DNA of 64,000 nucleotides from positions 202,162,897 to 202,226,896 of the forward strand of contig NC_080671.1 of assembly GCF_030247195.1 (NCBI RefSeq), written 5' to 3'. The notes below the pieces were generated by a model, which was not told the origin of the DNA, searched no databases, and was given only the letters and a program-made list of their open reading frames with translations. The position numbers were made by a program, and so were the translations under genes. Source of the DNA: Topomyia yanbarensis (taxonomy: Eukaryota > Arthropoda > Insecta > Diptera > Culicidae). Below are positions 48,524 to 60,787 of this stretch, in pieces. Numbering within the stretch: the stretch's first letter is position 1; each line of letters starts with the position of its first letter.

Positions 48524-49920
48524 GGGTACATGAATTTTTAAGGGTCTTTTAAAAAAATTAAAAAAACAATTTTTTTTTCGACTACGTATACATTCCAAAG
48601 TTTGTGTGTAAACTTTGTATCTTAAATTGAGAAAAAACAACAGAAGATAAAATTCTAGAATTCTAATCCAGTTCCTCTCTACATGATTAGTAAAACAGAT
48701 GCTTCTTTAGAAAAATATTGGGCAATTTTCATTATTTTCATGAAAAAATCGCAAAATATTGGTTGCTTACATATTATTGTCCCAAAACCGCATATTATTT
48801 TTAATAAAATAATATAGCAACATAATATAGCGACGGTGTATATAATAGAACAATATTATGGCAAAAAATGAGCATAACTGAATTGTTCATTATTAGGTGA
48901 AAGAAACTTTTACGTTTAATTTAAAACTAATTCGGAAATAATCCACCGAGGGATCCAGAAGAATTTGTTTTTTCAAGTTCAAATCTAAATAACATGATTT
49001 TTGAAACATACCATATTAGGCTGTCCCAAAAAAATCGATGTTCGAAAAGTCATGGTGCTCAACCCTTTAATGAAGGATAAGCAGATTTTAAACACTTTTG
49101 TAGAGCAAATCAAGTTTCTAAAAAATCATCTAGAGGTTCCGTAAATGCGATTTATGGAAAATAGCCATTTTGAGTAAAATTGTCGTATATAAGCGGTTTT
49201 CGCAATTTTTCAAAGTCCGATTATTTTTTAAATACTTTTTTTATTTTTCTGTGGATCTTGGATAATAAATCCCATTTAAAAGTTTTTTAAAAAAAGTACT
49301 TATATCATTAACTGAACAAAGCGATCAATGATCAATGATTAAACAAAGCGAAAACAATATTGATTTAGTTAATTTTGAAGAAAATCCACCCAAAAAAATT
49401 TCAATAGTTTTGTTGTCATCATTACAAAAAATACTATTACTATCATTACAAAAGTTTTCGTGAATAAATCTTGTAAAAATTCGGACGGGGGCCGAGATTT
49501 AGAATTTTTAGTAAATGCTTTCAAACCGTGAAACTTTACCACATTTTTTAATCGATCAATATCTCAACCGTAACTTGACCAGTGTAGGCATTTTGGATAT
49601 CAAATAAAAAGGATTTCTCCCTATCTTACAAAATGTTTCCATATGTGGAATTTACCATCTTATTCTAAGGTAGCAATTGAGACATTTATGGAATTGTGCA
49701 TGATCAACAACTATTTCGAATAAGAAGTGATAACTTTAATGATGCTATAACCTTTATAACATTTAAAATTCATTAGATTTATTTATTAATGTTAATGTAC
49801 GATAAGTTTTGTAATAAAACACGTTTTTGACGATAGTTACCCACCCTCATTGAATTGAAAAAAAATGTTCGTCGACCCACGGTGGTTTATTTTCAAACAA
49901 GTCTTAAATTAAAGGTATAA
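48524..49920. other. Unassigned AT-rich sequence
   Basis: No coding domain or terminal repeat recognised in about 1.4 kb; only short homopolymer-rich frames. Confidence 0.35.
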
Positions 49921-51544
49921 AGGTCTGTTATCGAGTAGCGGAAGATTCAGCGATGCATACTTTTTTTTGGAATAAGGTCATTTTATATACACACCGTGGA
50001 TATGCATCATTCGACGATCTCAAAGGTTCAGGAACGGATGACAGTGGACCACAAGTCAGAAGCTGGGCAAAACCCTGAAATAACGCGTATAAAAAACCGA
50101 CAGAGTGCTGATTGTTCATTTCGATACGGGAATCGCCCAAAGAATTTGATGTTTCACAAAGTTTCGTTCAGAGGGCCACGAAACGATCCTACTTAAAAAG
50201 TACAAGGTGCAGACTTTCCTAAATCGGGACGAGCACTAGCAAAGTGTCGCTAAAACGTGCGACAGATTTACATCACAGTCCATTTCAAGGAGTTGCCGGG
50301 ATAGGAATTTTTAAGAGATGAGGACAAGTTTGCTGTGGACAATCGTTTCAATCGAAAGAATTTATTGAAATTCGCTTTGACATAGGGTAGACGTATCATT
50401 CTTCGCCCCCTCTCTAATTTTCGCCCCCCTTATAGAACAACTATAAATAATGCTATCTGCTTTACGATCAGGACTTTACTTTTTGACGAATATTATAAAA
50501 CAAACTAAGACAATTAAAATATGCAAACTACATTAATTTAAATAAGAATAGTTCATATCATATTTTTAATCGTAAATAGAGTCATTCCTGTAGAGCACCA
50601 ATTTTCTTGAAAACTTAAAATGGTCATGATTTTTATCACTGGGAAAAATGTATAGATTTTATGATTGAGTTTTAGAATATTCGATAGTAATGATTTTGAG
50701 CATCGCAGGAATGCATATCAACGAACATCCGCTATTATTACCATTATTTCATTAAGTTTGAACAATTTAAAAAAGTGGCGAAAATTGATACAAAATAAAA
50801 CTCAATTCTAGTCTTCGCCCCTGGCGAAATCCCATATAGCATTCTTTTCTTTCTATGGGTTTCTATCTTCGCCCCGTTCCACAGTGATCCAGAGCAAAAA
50901 AGAGGCTTTTTTGATTGCGCCAAAACTATGGATTTTAGCTATGTGCTGTCTCTGCCGAAATTTCTTGAAATGAAATTCCCCTTTTTCCCGATCCTATCAG
51001 ATCGATGGTTGACCCCCCTAATAGTGAGTTACGAAATTTATTTTCTTCAATAATTCAGATAGAAGAATACTCACGTCAGTAAAGTTGTAGAAAAACATAA
51101 CACGAAGATTTCTTTCGGAGACTTTTGGTTTTCGAGATACAAGGCGCTGTTTGCTAAACGTCCCTCCAAACCGTGTTTTTACCAAAATTTTTTTAGAACG
51201 ATTTCTAAGGTTTTAGAAAGTTATATAGACAGTAAAAGACGCTACCCTGCTTGTATTTTCAGAGTTATTCGCGTTTTTCGAATGAAAAATCTCACTTTCT
51301 AGGTTCATATCTCTAACTGAAAGTACTATTTTTTTTGAAAGGCTGGAAAAATCAGAGCGCTGCAAGACTGCCAACTACCTAAACAGTTGTAGTGAAGATA
51401 ATGAGATTCTGCAATCTACATATTTTCGAATACCGCGCAGTTGCACTCGATTTCTAAAATATGTTATCAACAATTCAATTAAACTACTTTAATAGTATTT
51501 TTAAAACATTTCACAAACGTATTGTTTGGTGTTGCAGAAATATT

Positions 51545-51888
51545 TAGGGGAATCCGGGGCTATTAGGACCTAACTAAGCAAATCGACCTTATAGGTGGGT
51601 AAACGTAAAATAATTTATCGGTCAAAGGTCTTAATTGTTAGTTTGAAACCTCAGCTATTTTTGGAGCAATAAAATTCATTTGCACTGCTTTGATTAATTT
51701 TTTTAGATCCCTTGCAATAATTTTTTAAACAATGGAGAAACTCTTTACAAAGATTCATGAGACTCATCTGTCAAAATTAATGTTTCAGAATGGCGCTTCC
51801 ACAAATATATACGACAGTCAAAAAGTTTTATGATTTTCTGAGAAATCGAGGGGGTCCCCCACGGTCTTAATAGCCCCGGGTTCCCTTA
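51545..51888. mobile_element. 340-bp TA-flanked MITE with GGGGAATCCGGGGC ends
   Basis: Left end GGGGAATCCGGGGCTATTAG; the right end, inverted, reads AGGGAACCCGGGGCTATTAA. TA at 51,545-51,546 and 51,887-51,888. Nested within the 3.37-kb element. Non-coding. Confidence 0.8.
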
Positions 51889-52111
51889 TATATTCATGAT
51901 ATGCGCATTCTAAAAAAGTATATAAAATATCGAGCAGGTTCGAGCGTTCTCTGCAAGGAAGACAAAACCTATCAAAATACATCCTCTCCATTCATCTTAT
52001 TAATAGCTTATAGAGAAACAAGAAAAAAAATTAATTCGTTTGGAAGGTATTATTAGGGTTATTGAAAACAAGTACAAATGAGTTTCTGTCTGTGATTAAT
52101 ATAAGTGAGTA

Positions 52112-52880
52112 GGGGAACATAGGGAGATTTGACCAAGCGCAAGATTTTATTTTTGGCTATGACGTCTTCTATTCGGTTCTTAAATTGTTTTCAAAAATAT
52201 TTTTGTACTTGTTTCGATCCCTTAAGATAATTTCAAAAGATTGGATTGAAAAATCCTTTCTTTATAGAAAATATTCCATAATTAATGAATTTACATTAAA
52301 TCATATATTTTTTATCAAACTTTGTATGGACATATCTACTCGACTAAAAATTACTATTAAAGTACTTATATATCATCTTATTCCTTATGAAGCAGTGAAA
52401 TGATTTTGAACATGGTAATAGTTATTACTAAAACTTGAACGGCATTGAACGAAATAACCAATTATGGGGAGACTTCACCAAGATTTTATGGGGAGACTTG
52501 ACCAAGTGGCGATAAGCTGAAGAAAAATACAAAATTCCTGATATTGACTATGCTTTGGTATCTACTGTTAATGTTTATCACACCACAAAAATCTCACCTC
52601 AAACATCAGTCTATATATTTTAGTATTAGTAAACAAAGTTAGCAGTAATATGACTGATTTCGTGACGTGTGAACATGAAATGGATGCAGTAAATTAATCC
52701 TTAAAAAGAATGCATTTAAAAAATCTAAATTTATGAAGCGTAACCCTTCTATAGTTTTTACTGCTACCTAATGATCTCGACAATATGAAAAAAATAATTA
52801 CGGTATGCTTTATGTCATTATTTTTTGGTATGATTTTTCGAAATTCTTCCCTGCAGTGGGGAGACTTGACCAAAAAAAAT
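52112..52880. mobile_element. Partial G-rich-ended element with repeated GGGAGACTTGACCAA word
   Basis: Starts after TA with GGGGAACATAGGGAGATTTG, like the ends at 37,841 and 51,547. The word GGGGAGACTTCACCAAG or GGGGAGACTTGACCAA recurs at 52,466, 52,490 and 52,857, all in the same orientation. I could not find an inverted right end, so it is either truncated or its end is unrecognised. Confidence 0.5.
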
Positions 52881-53860
52881 ATCACAGAAAAACCTTTGAA
52901 AAATTAAATTAAAAATTCTGCAAAAAATCATGAACCCGCACAATAACTTTGCACATTATATCTCAACGACTTTTGTGGGATTGAAGGCATTTTTAGAGAT
53001 TTATTTAGATTCAGCTGAAAACCTAGTGAAATGCTTTTGTTACTACTACAAAAAATCTAACTGTTTCATACACGATTTGCAAAAAGAATATCAGCTGGTA
53101 TTTCTATAACTGGCTATTTCAGCTGGCAATAACTTTTAAGAAAAAAACAGTTTCCAAATGCATTTCATGGTAGAATCAGACAATCTTCACTGTAACTATT
53201 TTGGTAGAGGGAAGCTTTGGGGTGTCCTGATTTTTCAAGTATTTTGAGCATTTTTCTAGTCATTTTTATTTATGGTTTATCCCTTTCACCCGTTGTAGAG
53301 TTGTTGACCTTGGAGCTATCTTGAATTCAAAACCGTAAATGGATAGAATGAATACAAGCGCTTTTAAGTTAACATATTATTTCTTTAATACTTGGCTATT
53401 GACAATACAACATGGATTTGTCTAATCTTTTCTCTATTGCCTATTCTGTGATATTGTAGCATGATAGAATTCGTGAAATTGTGCCTGGATGCACGGGGGC
53501 GAAACAATAGAGCAAGATGGGGGCGAAGATAAAATTTGGGGGGACGAAAATTAAAACAGATCTTGATTCAGAATATTGTTATTTTTCCGTTAATTGAATG
53601 TTTTTAATAGCTTTTAATCAGAATTATTTGTTATTATATGATACCTGAAAAGAATGATAAAATCAAATTAATTATAGCAGTTCAATACTGTTAAAAATTC
53701 AAGGGATTTTTGAAAACAAATGCTTTAGGGGGGCGAATTATAGTACATCTACCCTATTTGATTTGGCAGGCAACATGCAATTGTGGAAAATGTAGTGATC
53801 CATGACCAAAAGAATCGTGAACAGTGAGATATGCTAAACTGAGTGACTCTAAAACAAACT

Positions 53861-55014
53861 TTTGACGTTTTTGAAACAGCGCGACCAAAATTTCATTTCG
53901 ATATCTAAAGCCGATTTACCAATCAATTTAAAATGTCCATAAGGTAACGACTCTGACTTTAATGCATTTCAAGTCCTTTTCAGGATCCTTTTGCCAAAAA
54001 ACATTTCTGGATAAAGCAGTTTCGTTCGAAATTAGTCAATGCAATTCGAGTGATACATTTATTGAGCTATAAACAGCACATATTTTGTTCTTCAATTGTT
54101 TAGTTTCTGTTTCGATAATATTCATCCGGTAATTCAAGCATATAGCTTTGATTAATTATTATTGCTATCATTATAAACATTTCTCACTTCACTACATATT
54201 ATATTGAATGCATGGATCTTCCGTTTCGTATACATTTTATGCTTATAATTTCGATCGTAAATATAAATATAAAATCCTAGCCTCGGCGAACCGGAATGGG
54301 CATTGAAACTAATAAAAGGCCATTCAATAAATTTTCACTTTTCACTTCAAATAATTTATAACACGTTCCTTTTTCCCACCTTGAAGCTGTTCCCCCCGTC
54401 GGATTTCGAACGGCCACGATCGTATGTTTGTCCTCCCAGTTCCGAAGACATTCAACCTTTTCCCCTGCCGCTTGTTGGCTTCAACGATAATGATTACTAT
54501 CTTTATTACATGTAGCCTTTTCGAAAAACAAACGGGCTACATGACTCGGAGACGGAAAATTCGTTGCCACGTCTCGGGGTGCGCCTGATGAAACAAGTGA
54601 CGATGGAACCATTCTCATCCCGCGTGGTGTTTTCGCCTCCTCTATATTATTGCGGATTGAACGGATGATGTTCTTTTTCCTACCGGAGGGTTTCGTCAGC
54701 ACTGCGCTCTTGCCACGATAGAGATCTTTATTTTCGTGGAAGGGATACGTCGTAAATATCGTTTTGAAATTTATGCAACCATAATACAATATTATAATAA
54801 TTTTGTTTCCTTTCAGAGAAAACCATTAGCTGTCAGCGATTAAATAAAATTGATGAGATATCGGGCGCTCGTTCGGGATTTATCGTGATCTGGCACCGAA
54901 TAAAATCGACAGTCACGTATGGTAGCGTATTGTATTTAGATAGTGTCGACATTATGATAATTTTAATTTGTTTTGTATAAGCTCAACAGATATACAGATA
55001 TATAATATACGTTC
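53861..55014. other. No gene recognised
   Basis: The first part (to about 54,060) may be the decayed end of the mariner element. A G+C-richer stretch at 54,370-54,770 gives a 102-codon minus-strand frame (54,481-54,789) without recognised domains; it could be host or element sequence. Confidence 0.3.
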
Positions 55015-55715
55015 TCAGAAATGGATGAGGTGGTGGTTGGAGGGGGGTTATGCAATGAGGGGTGATCTAAGAGGAATTTAAAGGATGTAAACAGTGGAGG
55101 GGTTACCTCTCTCCGTACAACCTATTAAAATTCAAAAACTGTACGATCAATCGAAACAAAATTTAGGATTTGTTCGACGATTTTCAGAGTGATTGCATAA
55201 CCTTTCTATTTGAGAAAAGCAAATATGTATCACAATCCAGAAAAGTCCATTTTCGTCAACAATGTTTTTCAAGATTTCATCAAATCTCGGCGTTTCATGC
55301 ATTTGGCGTCCAAAAAATTCTATGCTTAAATTTTCCTTTACTTCCCTCCCACTGACCATCATTCAGTTTCCGCTTCTATGGAGTCAAGAACCGTCCTTGG
55401 TCGCCGATGTGGTCAAAGTGACTTAGGTTTGTCCATAGTGATCTATCTGGTAAATTCAAATAATTCTGCACCCATTTTAAAAAGTTTTGCATCTTTTTGA
55501 TATCACAGTGGTACCAGTTTATATGAGAAATTTCTGTGCACTCTTAAACTTATAACACCGGAACCGGAATTTCATTCGACACAAAATTCAATTGCAGACG
55601 ATGGTAAGGTTGTACCTTTGATTTGCGTCTAAGGTTGGACAAATCGGTGCAGCCTCCTCTGAGAAAAATGAGTGACACTTTTGGCACATACACATACATA
55701 CACACATACACAGAA
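55015..55715 (-). repeat. Dispersed CA-microsatellite composite repeat, inverted copy
   Basis: Inverse of 22,412-22,640 (GGGTTATGCAATG, AGTGGAGGGGTTACCTCTCT) runs into AGAGTGATTGCATAACCTTT at 55,186, then to CACCGGAACCGGAATT and TGAGAAAAATGAGTGACA and the ACATACACATACAT tract at 55,687. It ends against the R1-type ORF1 at about 55,716. Confidence 0.75.
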
Positions 55716-57560
55716 CGGAGCAGAAGAAGGAAAGGCAACAGCAGCAAGAGCCAGAGCAGAGTGAGATGTGTAATACCCAACTGAAACCTAAAGTAATGGC
55801 AACAAAGTACTTGGCGGAGCAGTTCCACAAGTTTGTGGACGCGAGAAATAATGCCCACAAGGACATTAAGGAGATGTTTCTCAGGATCTGAATGGCGCTA
55901 GTGTCTGCCGTGAAATAGTATGACACGGCAACGCGGATAGCTGATGTACCTGAGCTATCATTGGCGTCAACTAAGCCAACTGTCTTCCTAGCCCTTCCAA
56001 AGCCGAGGAAGGAGAAGCTGATTTGAGTGGAGAACACGCCAGTTTCTGTGAGTCCAAAGAGGACAAGAACCTCACCAGGAGACGGAGGACCCTGCGGGCC
56101 CATGAGGCAGACGCTCGAGGACGTTGTTGCTGCGAAAGGAAAAGACATCACCCAACAGGGAGATAATTGGAGTACTGTTGTAGGTCGAAAGGATAAACAC
56201 GGGAAACACCAAAAGTGGAAGGAAGAGCAAAAAGAGGAACAGAAGAGGAAAGATAAACCTCCGGCTCGATAGAAGGTGACAAAGGGAGAAACCGTGTTCG
56301 TCAAAGCCAATGACACGACGACTAATGTAGCGATGCTCAAAAAGGTCAGAGATGACCCAGACCTGAGGGATTTGAGGGAAAATGTGGTAAGAATCAGGCG
56401 TACCCAAAGGTGAGATGCTCTTCAAGTCGAAGAAAAATTCCACGATTAACATCTCGACCTTGCAGGAGACTATTACCAAATCAAAATGTAAAAAGGCAGA
56501 ATTCAAAGCCTTAAACCTGAAGATGGGGATTGTGTGGAAGGACCTTGATGGGATTACAACGTAAGACGAGTTGAGAGGTGCACTGAAGCAGTAGTGTCAC
56601 CTGGGCGAGATGCACATGACAAATTCGGTTTACAGAGGGATACGGATGAACTCAGACAGCGATGATGCTGCCGACAAGGCGTTGTAGGTAGGCAAGGTTA
56701 TGGTTGGATGGTCGAGATGTCAACTTAGAGCAGCCCCACAAGTGAAGAATCAACATTTGGACGTTTGGCAGGGGCTTGCAAAGGCCCGGATAGATCCAGG
56801 TTGTACTGGAAATGCAGCGAGACGTGCCATCTTGCGATAGACTGCACGCAGAGGCCAAAATGCATGCTTTGTACTCCAGTGGACGGAAACGACACCTACA
56901 GCACATTTCGGAGAGACGGTAGGGAGTCTATCATCGACGTCGCATTGTGTAGTCCCTCATTGACGGCAAACATGGATTGGAGAGTATGCGAAACGGACCT
57001 GATATCAAAGAAAGCCCTCGGTCTGTATGGAATGCCAAACCTGGTGCTGAAAGCTGCGATCCTGGCATATCCGGACATGTTGGGGATGGCGCTGCAGAAA
57101 TGTTTAAATTACACACATAGAAAAAATAGTGTAAATTTACGTCTCCTGACCCTGACATATACGAGCATCAAAAATGACTTAGTTTTACGTTTGATTTTAA
57201 TTTTACATGACGTTTAATTTCGTAAATCATGTAATTTTACTCCACATACAGCGTTTATTCTGAATGGTAGGAAGTGTAATTTTGTGTCATTGCGCATGTG
57301 AAGTATATGTTTCATGTAAAATTAAACGGAACACGATAATGTTCCGTCATTTGGTAAATTACGGTTTGTTGAAATGTGTCATGTTTGCAATTACGTCAAC
57401 GATAAAATTCAGATTTTTTTGGTGTGTAAGACTTCCCCGAAGTGTGGAAGATGCAAAAGCTGGTGTTGCTTCTGAAGCCAGGGAAGCCACAGGGCGATCC
57501 GGCCTCGAAAAGGTTCATGAGGAATTCCACGAAGATCCGTCCGAAAATCTCTAAAATCGT
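55716..57560 (+). pseudogene. Decayed R1-type non-LTR element: ORF1 gag, endonuclease tail, RT start
   Basis: Shifting plus-strand frames: FVDARNNAHKDIKEMFLRI (about 55,830), VENTPVSVSPKRTRTSPGDG (56,024), VFVKANDTTTNVAMLKKVRD (56,294), RTQR..KGEML (about 56,400), DLDGIT (56,540), then the zinc-knuckle stretch GPDRSRLYWKCSETCHLAID and CTQRPKCMLC (56,787-56,870). Directly after it the frame continues as FRRDGRESIIDVALCSPSLT (endonuclease C-terminus, 56,907) and GLYGMPNLVLKAAILAYPDM (RT fingers, 57,020), so two large internal deletions fused gag to endonuclease and endonuclease to RT. A MITE interrupts the RT; FPEVWKMQKLVLLLKPGKPQ resumes at 57,432. Minus-strand frames over 55,588-56,506 are shadows. 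Confidence 0.8.
57110..57428. mobile_element. 315-bp TA-flanked MITE inside the R1-type relic
   Basis: Unit 57,112-57,426 with ends CACACATAGAAAAAAT and, inverted, CACACCAAAAAAATCT; TA at 57,110-57,111 and 57,427-57,428. The reverse transcriptase frame QKCLN before it continues as FPEVWK after it, which fixes the borders. Interior rich in GTAAATT/AATTTTAC words. Confidence 0.85.
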
Positions 57561-57659
57561 GACAGACCATCTTAGACTCCGACAAAACTTTACAGGTTCA
57601 ACCGGCATGGAAGATTAAACATTTTCCACAGTCAATAAGATTATTTTGACTCAAGCGCA

Positions 57660-58530
57660 ATTTTTTAAAAGGGCCGTTTCTACGTTTCTACGTGCAATAA
57701 TTTCAAAATTTTATTGTTCGATTACACTATTTTATACAGTTAAACTTTCTGAGAACGAGTTATAGGGAATGAATGCTTTTGCACGAAAAAAATATACACT
57801 GAAAAAATTTTGTGTCATTTCTCACAAAAACAAAAATTCATGATAAAATTTCAAATTGAAAAAAACCAATTTTTTCTAATTTTTTATATTTTGTCAACGA
57901 AAACCTAAAGAAAAAGAAACATTTTGAATGTGAATTCATAATGGAGAAATTATCAGAAAAAAGTTTTTCTGACAATAATTTTATACATGTTTTTAAATTT
58001 CATACTAATTGACATACAAAACTGTAATTTTATTACAGAATATAATTCTAAATATCATTTTAAATCAAAATGCATTTAACAAATATCTTGCAAAATGCGA
58101 TAGTTTTCGGGATATTTGGAATTTTGCTCCAACAAGAACAATTAATTCATGTAATTAAGTCTTTTTAAAAAGTTATTCGCGTTACCCCATCATAAATTGT
58201 CAAAAGTCTAATGTTTATCGTTTTACAGGCATAAAAGAAGCTTTTTTAGTGTGTTTGGATCATGGAAGCTTTGGAAGCTTTAAATAAAAAAGTTTTCTAA
58301 CAACTTTTGACAAATTTTCATAAATTATTTTTATTTTTGAATATGATTCGAAACGCCATTTTAAATCGAAATTCTTATAACAAAAATTTTCTGAAATGAA
58401 GTAGTTCTCGAGATATTTTAAATTTTGTTTTAACAACCCAATTATTTTGTTTTATTACGACCTTTTCAGAAGTTATTCGCGTTTCTCCATCAACAGCAAT
58501 TAGTTTTTCTTAAGGCCCGTAATATTTTCT
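57660..58530 (+). repeat. Dispersed ~0.9-kb repeat, copy 2
   Basis: Direct relative of 28,240-29,165, without the ACTATG-family insertion: the join CTTTTTTAGTGTGTTTGGATC at 58,237-58,257 is the empty target. Confidence 0.75.
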
Positions 58531-59420
58531 GTAACTTTCCCATTGACATCAAGGCGATATTGTAAACCATATGAAAGCTATATAAAAACAATCAAAGTAT
58601 TGTTCAACCATAGGATCTGATGATTAAACTATATAGTTGAATCAGGCCCGTAGCCAGGAGTTTATTTCGGGAGGGGCTTAAAAAATTATTGTATAAAGCT
58701 TTTTTATTTCGATTATACATGTTTTAACCTTATGGTTATTCGCCTCTTTTTGGGTTAGAAAATTTCTTTAGAAAAATTTCTAACCCTACATGTGCGGGAT
58801 TGATGAACGAACCGTGATGAGCTGCGTAAAAGGTAATCAATTTACCAACTACGCTTTACCCGCCCCTGCATAAAGCTTTTAGTTCTAATTACTTCATATT
58901 GTCACTAGAAACTAAACGAAATTTTGAAAAGTTCTTAATGAAAACAAAGCCAAATCTAAGACAATCCATGTTCTTTGTCACAAGAAAGGCTATAGTTCAT
59001 CAACGAATTATTGATGTTTGATTTGATTTTTATTATTTATTTTTATTTACAAGTTACAATTTACTCTCGTTGCAACAATGGATATTCTAGAGTTCTCAGT
59101 ATTTATGCGCTAACCGAATATGACAATCCTTGACGGTGCTGGAAAACGCAAGGTGTTCTAAGCTACACGTTTAAAAGATGTAGATGACGCTAAATCGAAA
59201 TGAGCAGAAAAATATCCATAAAATGTTCGATCGAAGAGAATGTCGAAATTTGCACAAAATCTTCTGATTTAGCAAACGAATTGTAGATGGTTCAACTTCT
59301 ATTTTCTTGATCTGGCGTCCTGTAACTATTACCAGTTCTAATGCATCATGCTAACATAATTTTTTGGCATACCCCAGTTAGGAAGGAGGATCTTTGGTGA
59401 TCAATAGGATCAAAATATAT
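58531..59420. other. No gene seen
   Basis: AT-rich, with a segment near 58,640-58,870 (CCGTAGCCAGGAGTTTATTTC onward) resembling short dispersed repeats. Nothing coding. Confidence 0.35.
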
Positions 59421-59602
59421 GGGTCATTCCACGTCTGATTTACAATCAAAATTTGAATTCCTTCCAATTATTTTTCTTGCATTCATTAGTTAAAGTAATT
59501 GACACGTATTTTTTATTTTGGCTGAATATGATTTTTTTTTCAAGTTATTAGTTTTTGAACTTTTGAAGTTTATAACATTGACCATTTTTCAATCACTTAT
59601 AA

Positions 59603-59953
59603 CTCGGAAACTAGGGGCAGATCACTTGTGATGCATTTTTAAAAATCAGCGAAATTAAATGCATTTATTTCCATCAAAATAGAAATTCATAATGTATTTT
59701 TCGTCGCGTGCAATGTTTTTGCGTTGCGTGCAATGTTGTTTGCGTTGCGTGTAAGACGTCAAAACCCTACAGAAAAACTAGCCCTACATTTAACAAAACG
59801 TCGGACAAAGTGGATCGCGTAGTACGTTTGTTAAACAAACTTTTCTGCGAGGGAGTGCAAAGCTGATGCAAAAATGGAAATTAAATGCATTTTTTCTAAT
59901 TTGATGCAAATTTGTTATACATTCTTCGAGTGATCTGCTCCTAGCTCGGAAAC
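59603..59953. mobile_element. 333-bp MITE with 9-bp target duplication, nested in the foldback
   Basis: Unit 59,612-59,944 from TAGGGGCAGATCACTTG to CGAGTGATCTGCTCCTAG, flanked by CTCGGAAAC at 59,603-59,611 and 59,945-59,953. The sister arm near 61,390 (inverted: ATAACTCGGAAACGACTCG) is the empty site. A 9-bp duplication suggests a Mutator-like family. Confidence 0.88.
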
Positions 59954-60563
59954 GATTCGATATATGGAAAAAAAAATTAAATAAAAAAGTTGTGTACTCA
60001 ATGAGCTCACTAAAAAAAATAGCAATTTCTTTTTGTTATATAACTTATGAAATTTGCAATTGTTTGAAACAAATTGAATTTTTTAAAGTTGGACCAATTT
60101 TTTACTTATTATTTTCTTTAAATATTAAAAATCATGTTAAAATAATTGTGCAAAAATTTGAGAGTGGATATCAAAATACTTTGCGAGATATTACAATTAT
60201 AAACTTAAAACAAGGCAATTTTACACCAAACGCCTAGTGATAGGCCTATTGTAATTGAAATATCTCGTAAAATACTTCGAATTTCGTTCTGAAATTTGTA
60301 CACAATCTTCTCGATATAATTATAAATTATTTGAAAAAGCTAAAAAGATTTTTTTGGCTCCACCCTGAAAAAAAATTTGTTACTAATATTTGCATAATAC
60401 ATAAATTATTTAACAAAAACAAATATTACAAAAAAAATCCGCCGAGATCTTCCGAAAACGCAGCTTTTATTATTTAATGCTTTTTTCCAGAAATCTAATA
60501 GTTTCTCAGTTATGAGGGAATGAAAAATGTCCAATTCTATTAAATTTATAAAACTTTAAAAAA

Positions 60564-60787
60564 TCACTATATTATTAAAAGTCGATATTTGTATGTATGT
60601 GATTTATGGACTCCCAAACGGCTTAACCAATTGCCGTAAAAATTTATGTATAGTAGGAATTTGTTATGGAGCGTGTTTGTGTGCTATTGGTGGAGATTAT
60701 CTGCCTACAAGAAGGCGCTTCGGAACAAATTATGGTTTCCTCCTATTTCGTTGAAAGTCGCATCAACGTGCGATGGGTATTAGCTAG
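60564..60787 (+). mobile_element. Short non-autonomous Helitron-like insertion
   Basis: Begins TCACTATATTATTAAAAG and ends TTAGCTAG before T. Eleven bases before CTAG is a small hairpin, TCGCA-TCAACG-TGCGA. The early part GTATGTATGTGATTTATGGA then CTCCCAAACGGCTTAACCAA matches what I recall of insect Helitron 5' regions. It interrupts the right arm of the foldback element. No target duplication is expected for Helitrons and none is seen. Confidence 0.65.

Larger units (their letters stand above)
50383..53756. mobile_element. 3.37-kb TA-flanked element with subterminal GGGCGAA arrays
   Basis: Body 50,385-53,754 begins GGGTAGACGTATCATTCTTC and ends, inverted, GGGTAGATGTACTATAATTC; TA duplicated at 50,383-50,384 and 53,755-53,756. 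CTTCGCCCC-type words occur at 50,401, 50,420, 50,812 and 50,867 in the left half, and the inverted GGGCGAA/GGGACGAA words at 53,496, 53,519, 53,540 and 53,729 in the right half. No transposase is readable inside; nested elements lie at 51,547 and 52,112. The rejoined host frame (mariner transposase) confirms the borders. Confidence 0.85.
49990..53860 (+). pseudogene. Decayed mariner-type (Tc1/mariner) transposase, split by a later insertion
   Basis: First part, 49,996-50,382: DMHHSTISKVQERM (helix-turn-helix region; family motif DVHHSTVSR), then, in other frames, KVQGADFPK, RALAKCR, ITVHFKELPG and NLLKFALT. The second part resumes at 53,757 with LIWQATCNCGKCSDP (family motif YLVWQAICSCG). Removing the element 50,385-53,754 and one TA rejoins the two parts in frame as FALTYLIWQ. 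The catalytic DD motif region is too damaged to read, and stops are present on both sides. Recognition is from recalled mosquito mariner/DD37E-like proteins. Such a transposase would cut and paste at TA sites. Confidence 0.7.

Noticed and set aside
55588..56506. Minus-strand frames of 144 and 250 codons
   Set aside because: Antisense to decayed R1-type ORF1; hydrophobic character comes from the codon complement of a charged gag protein.
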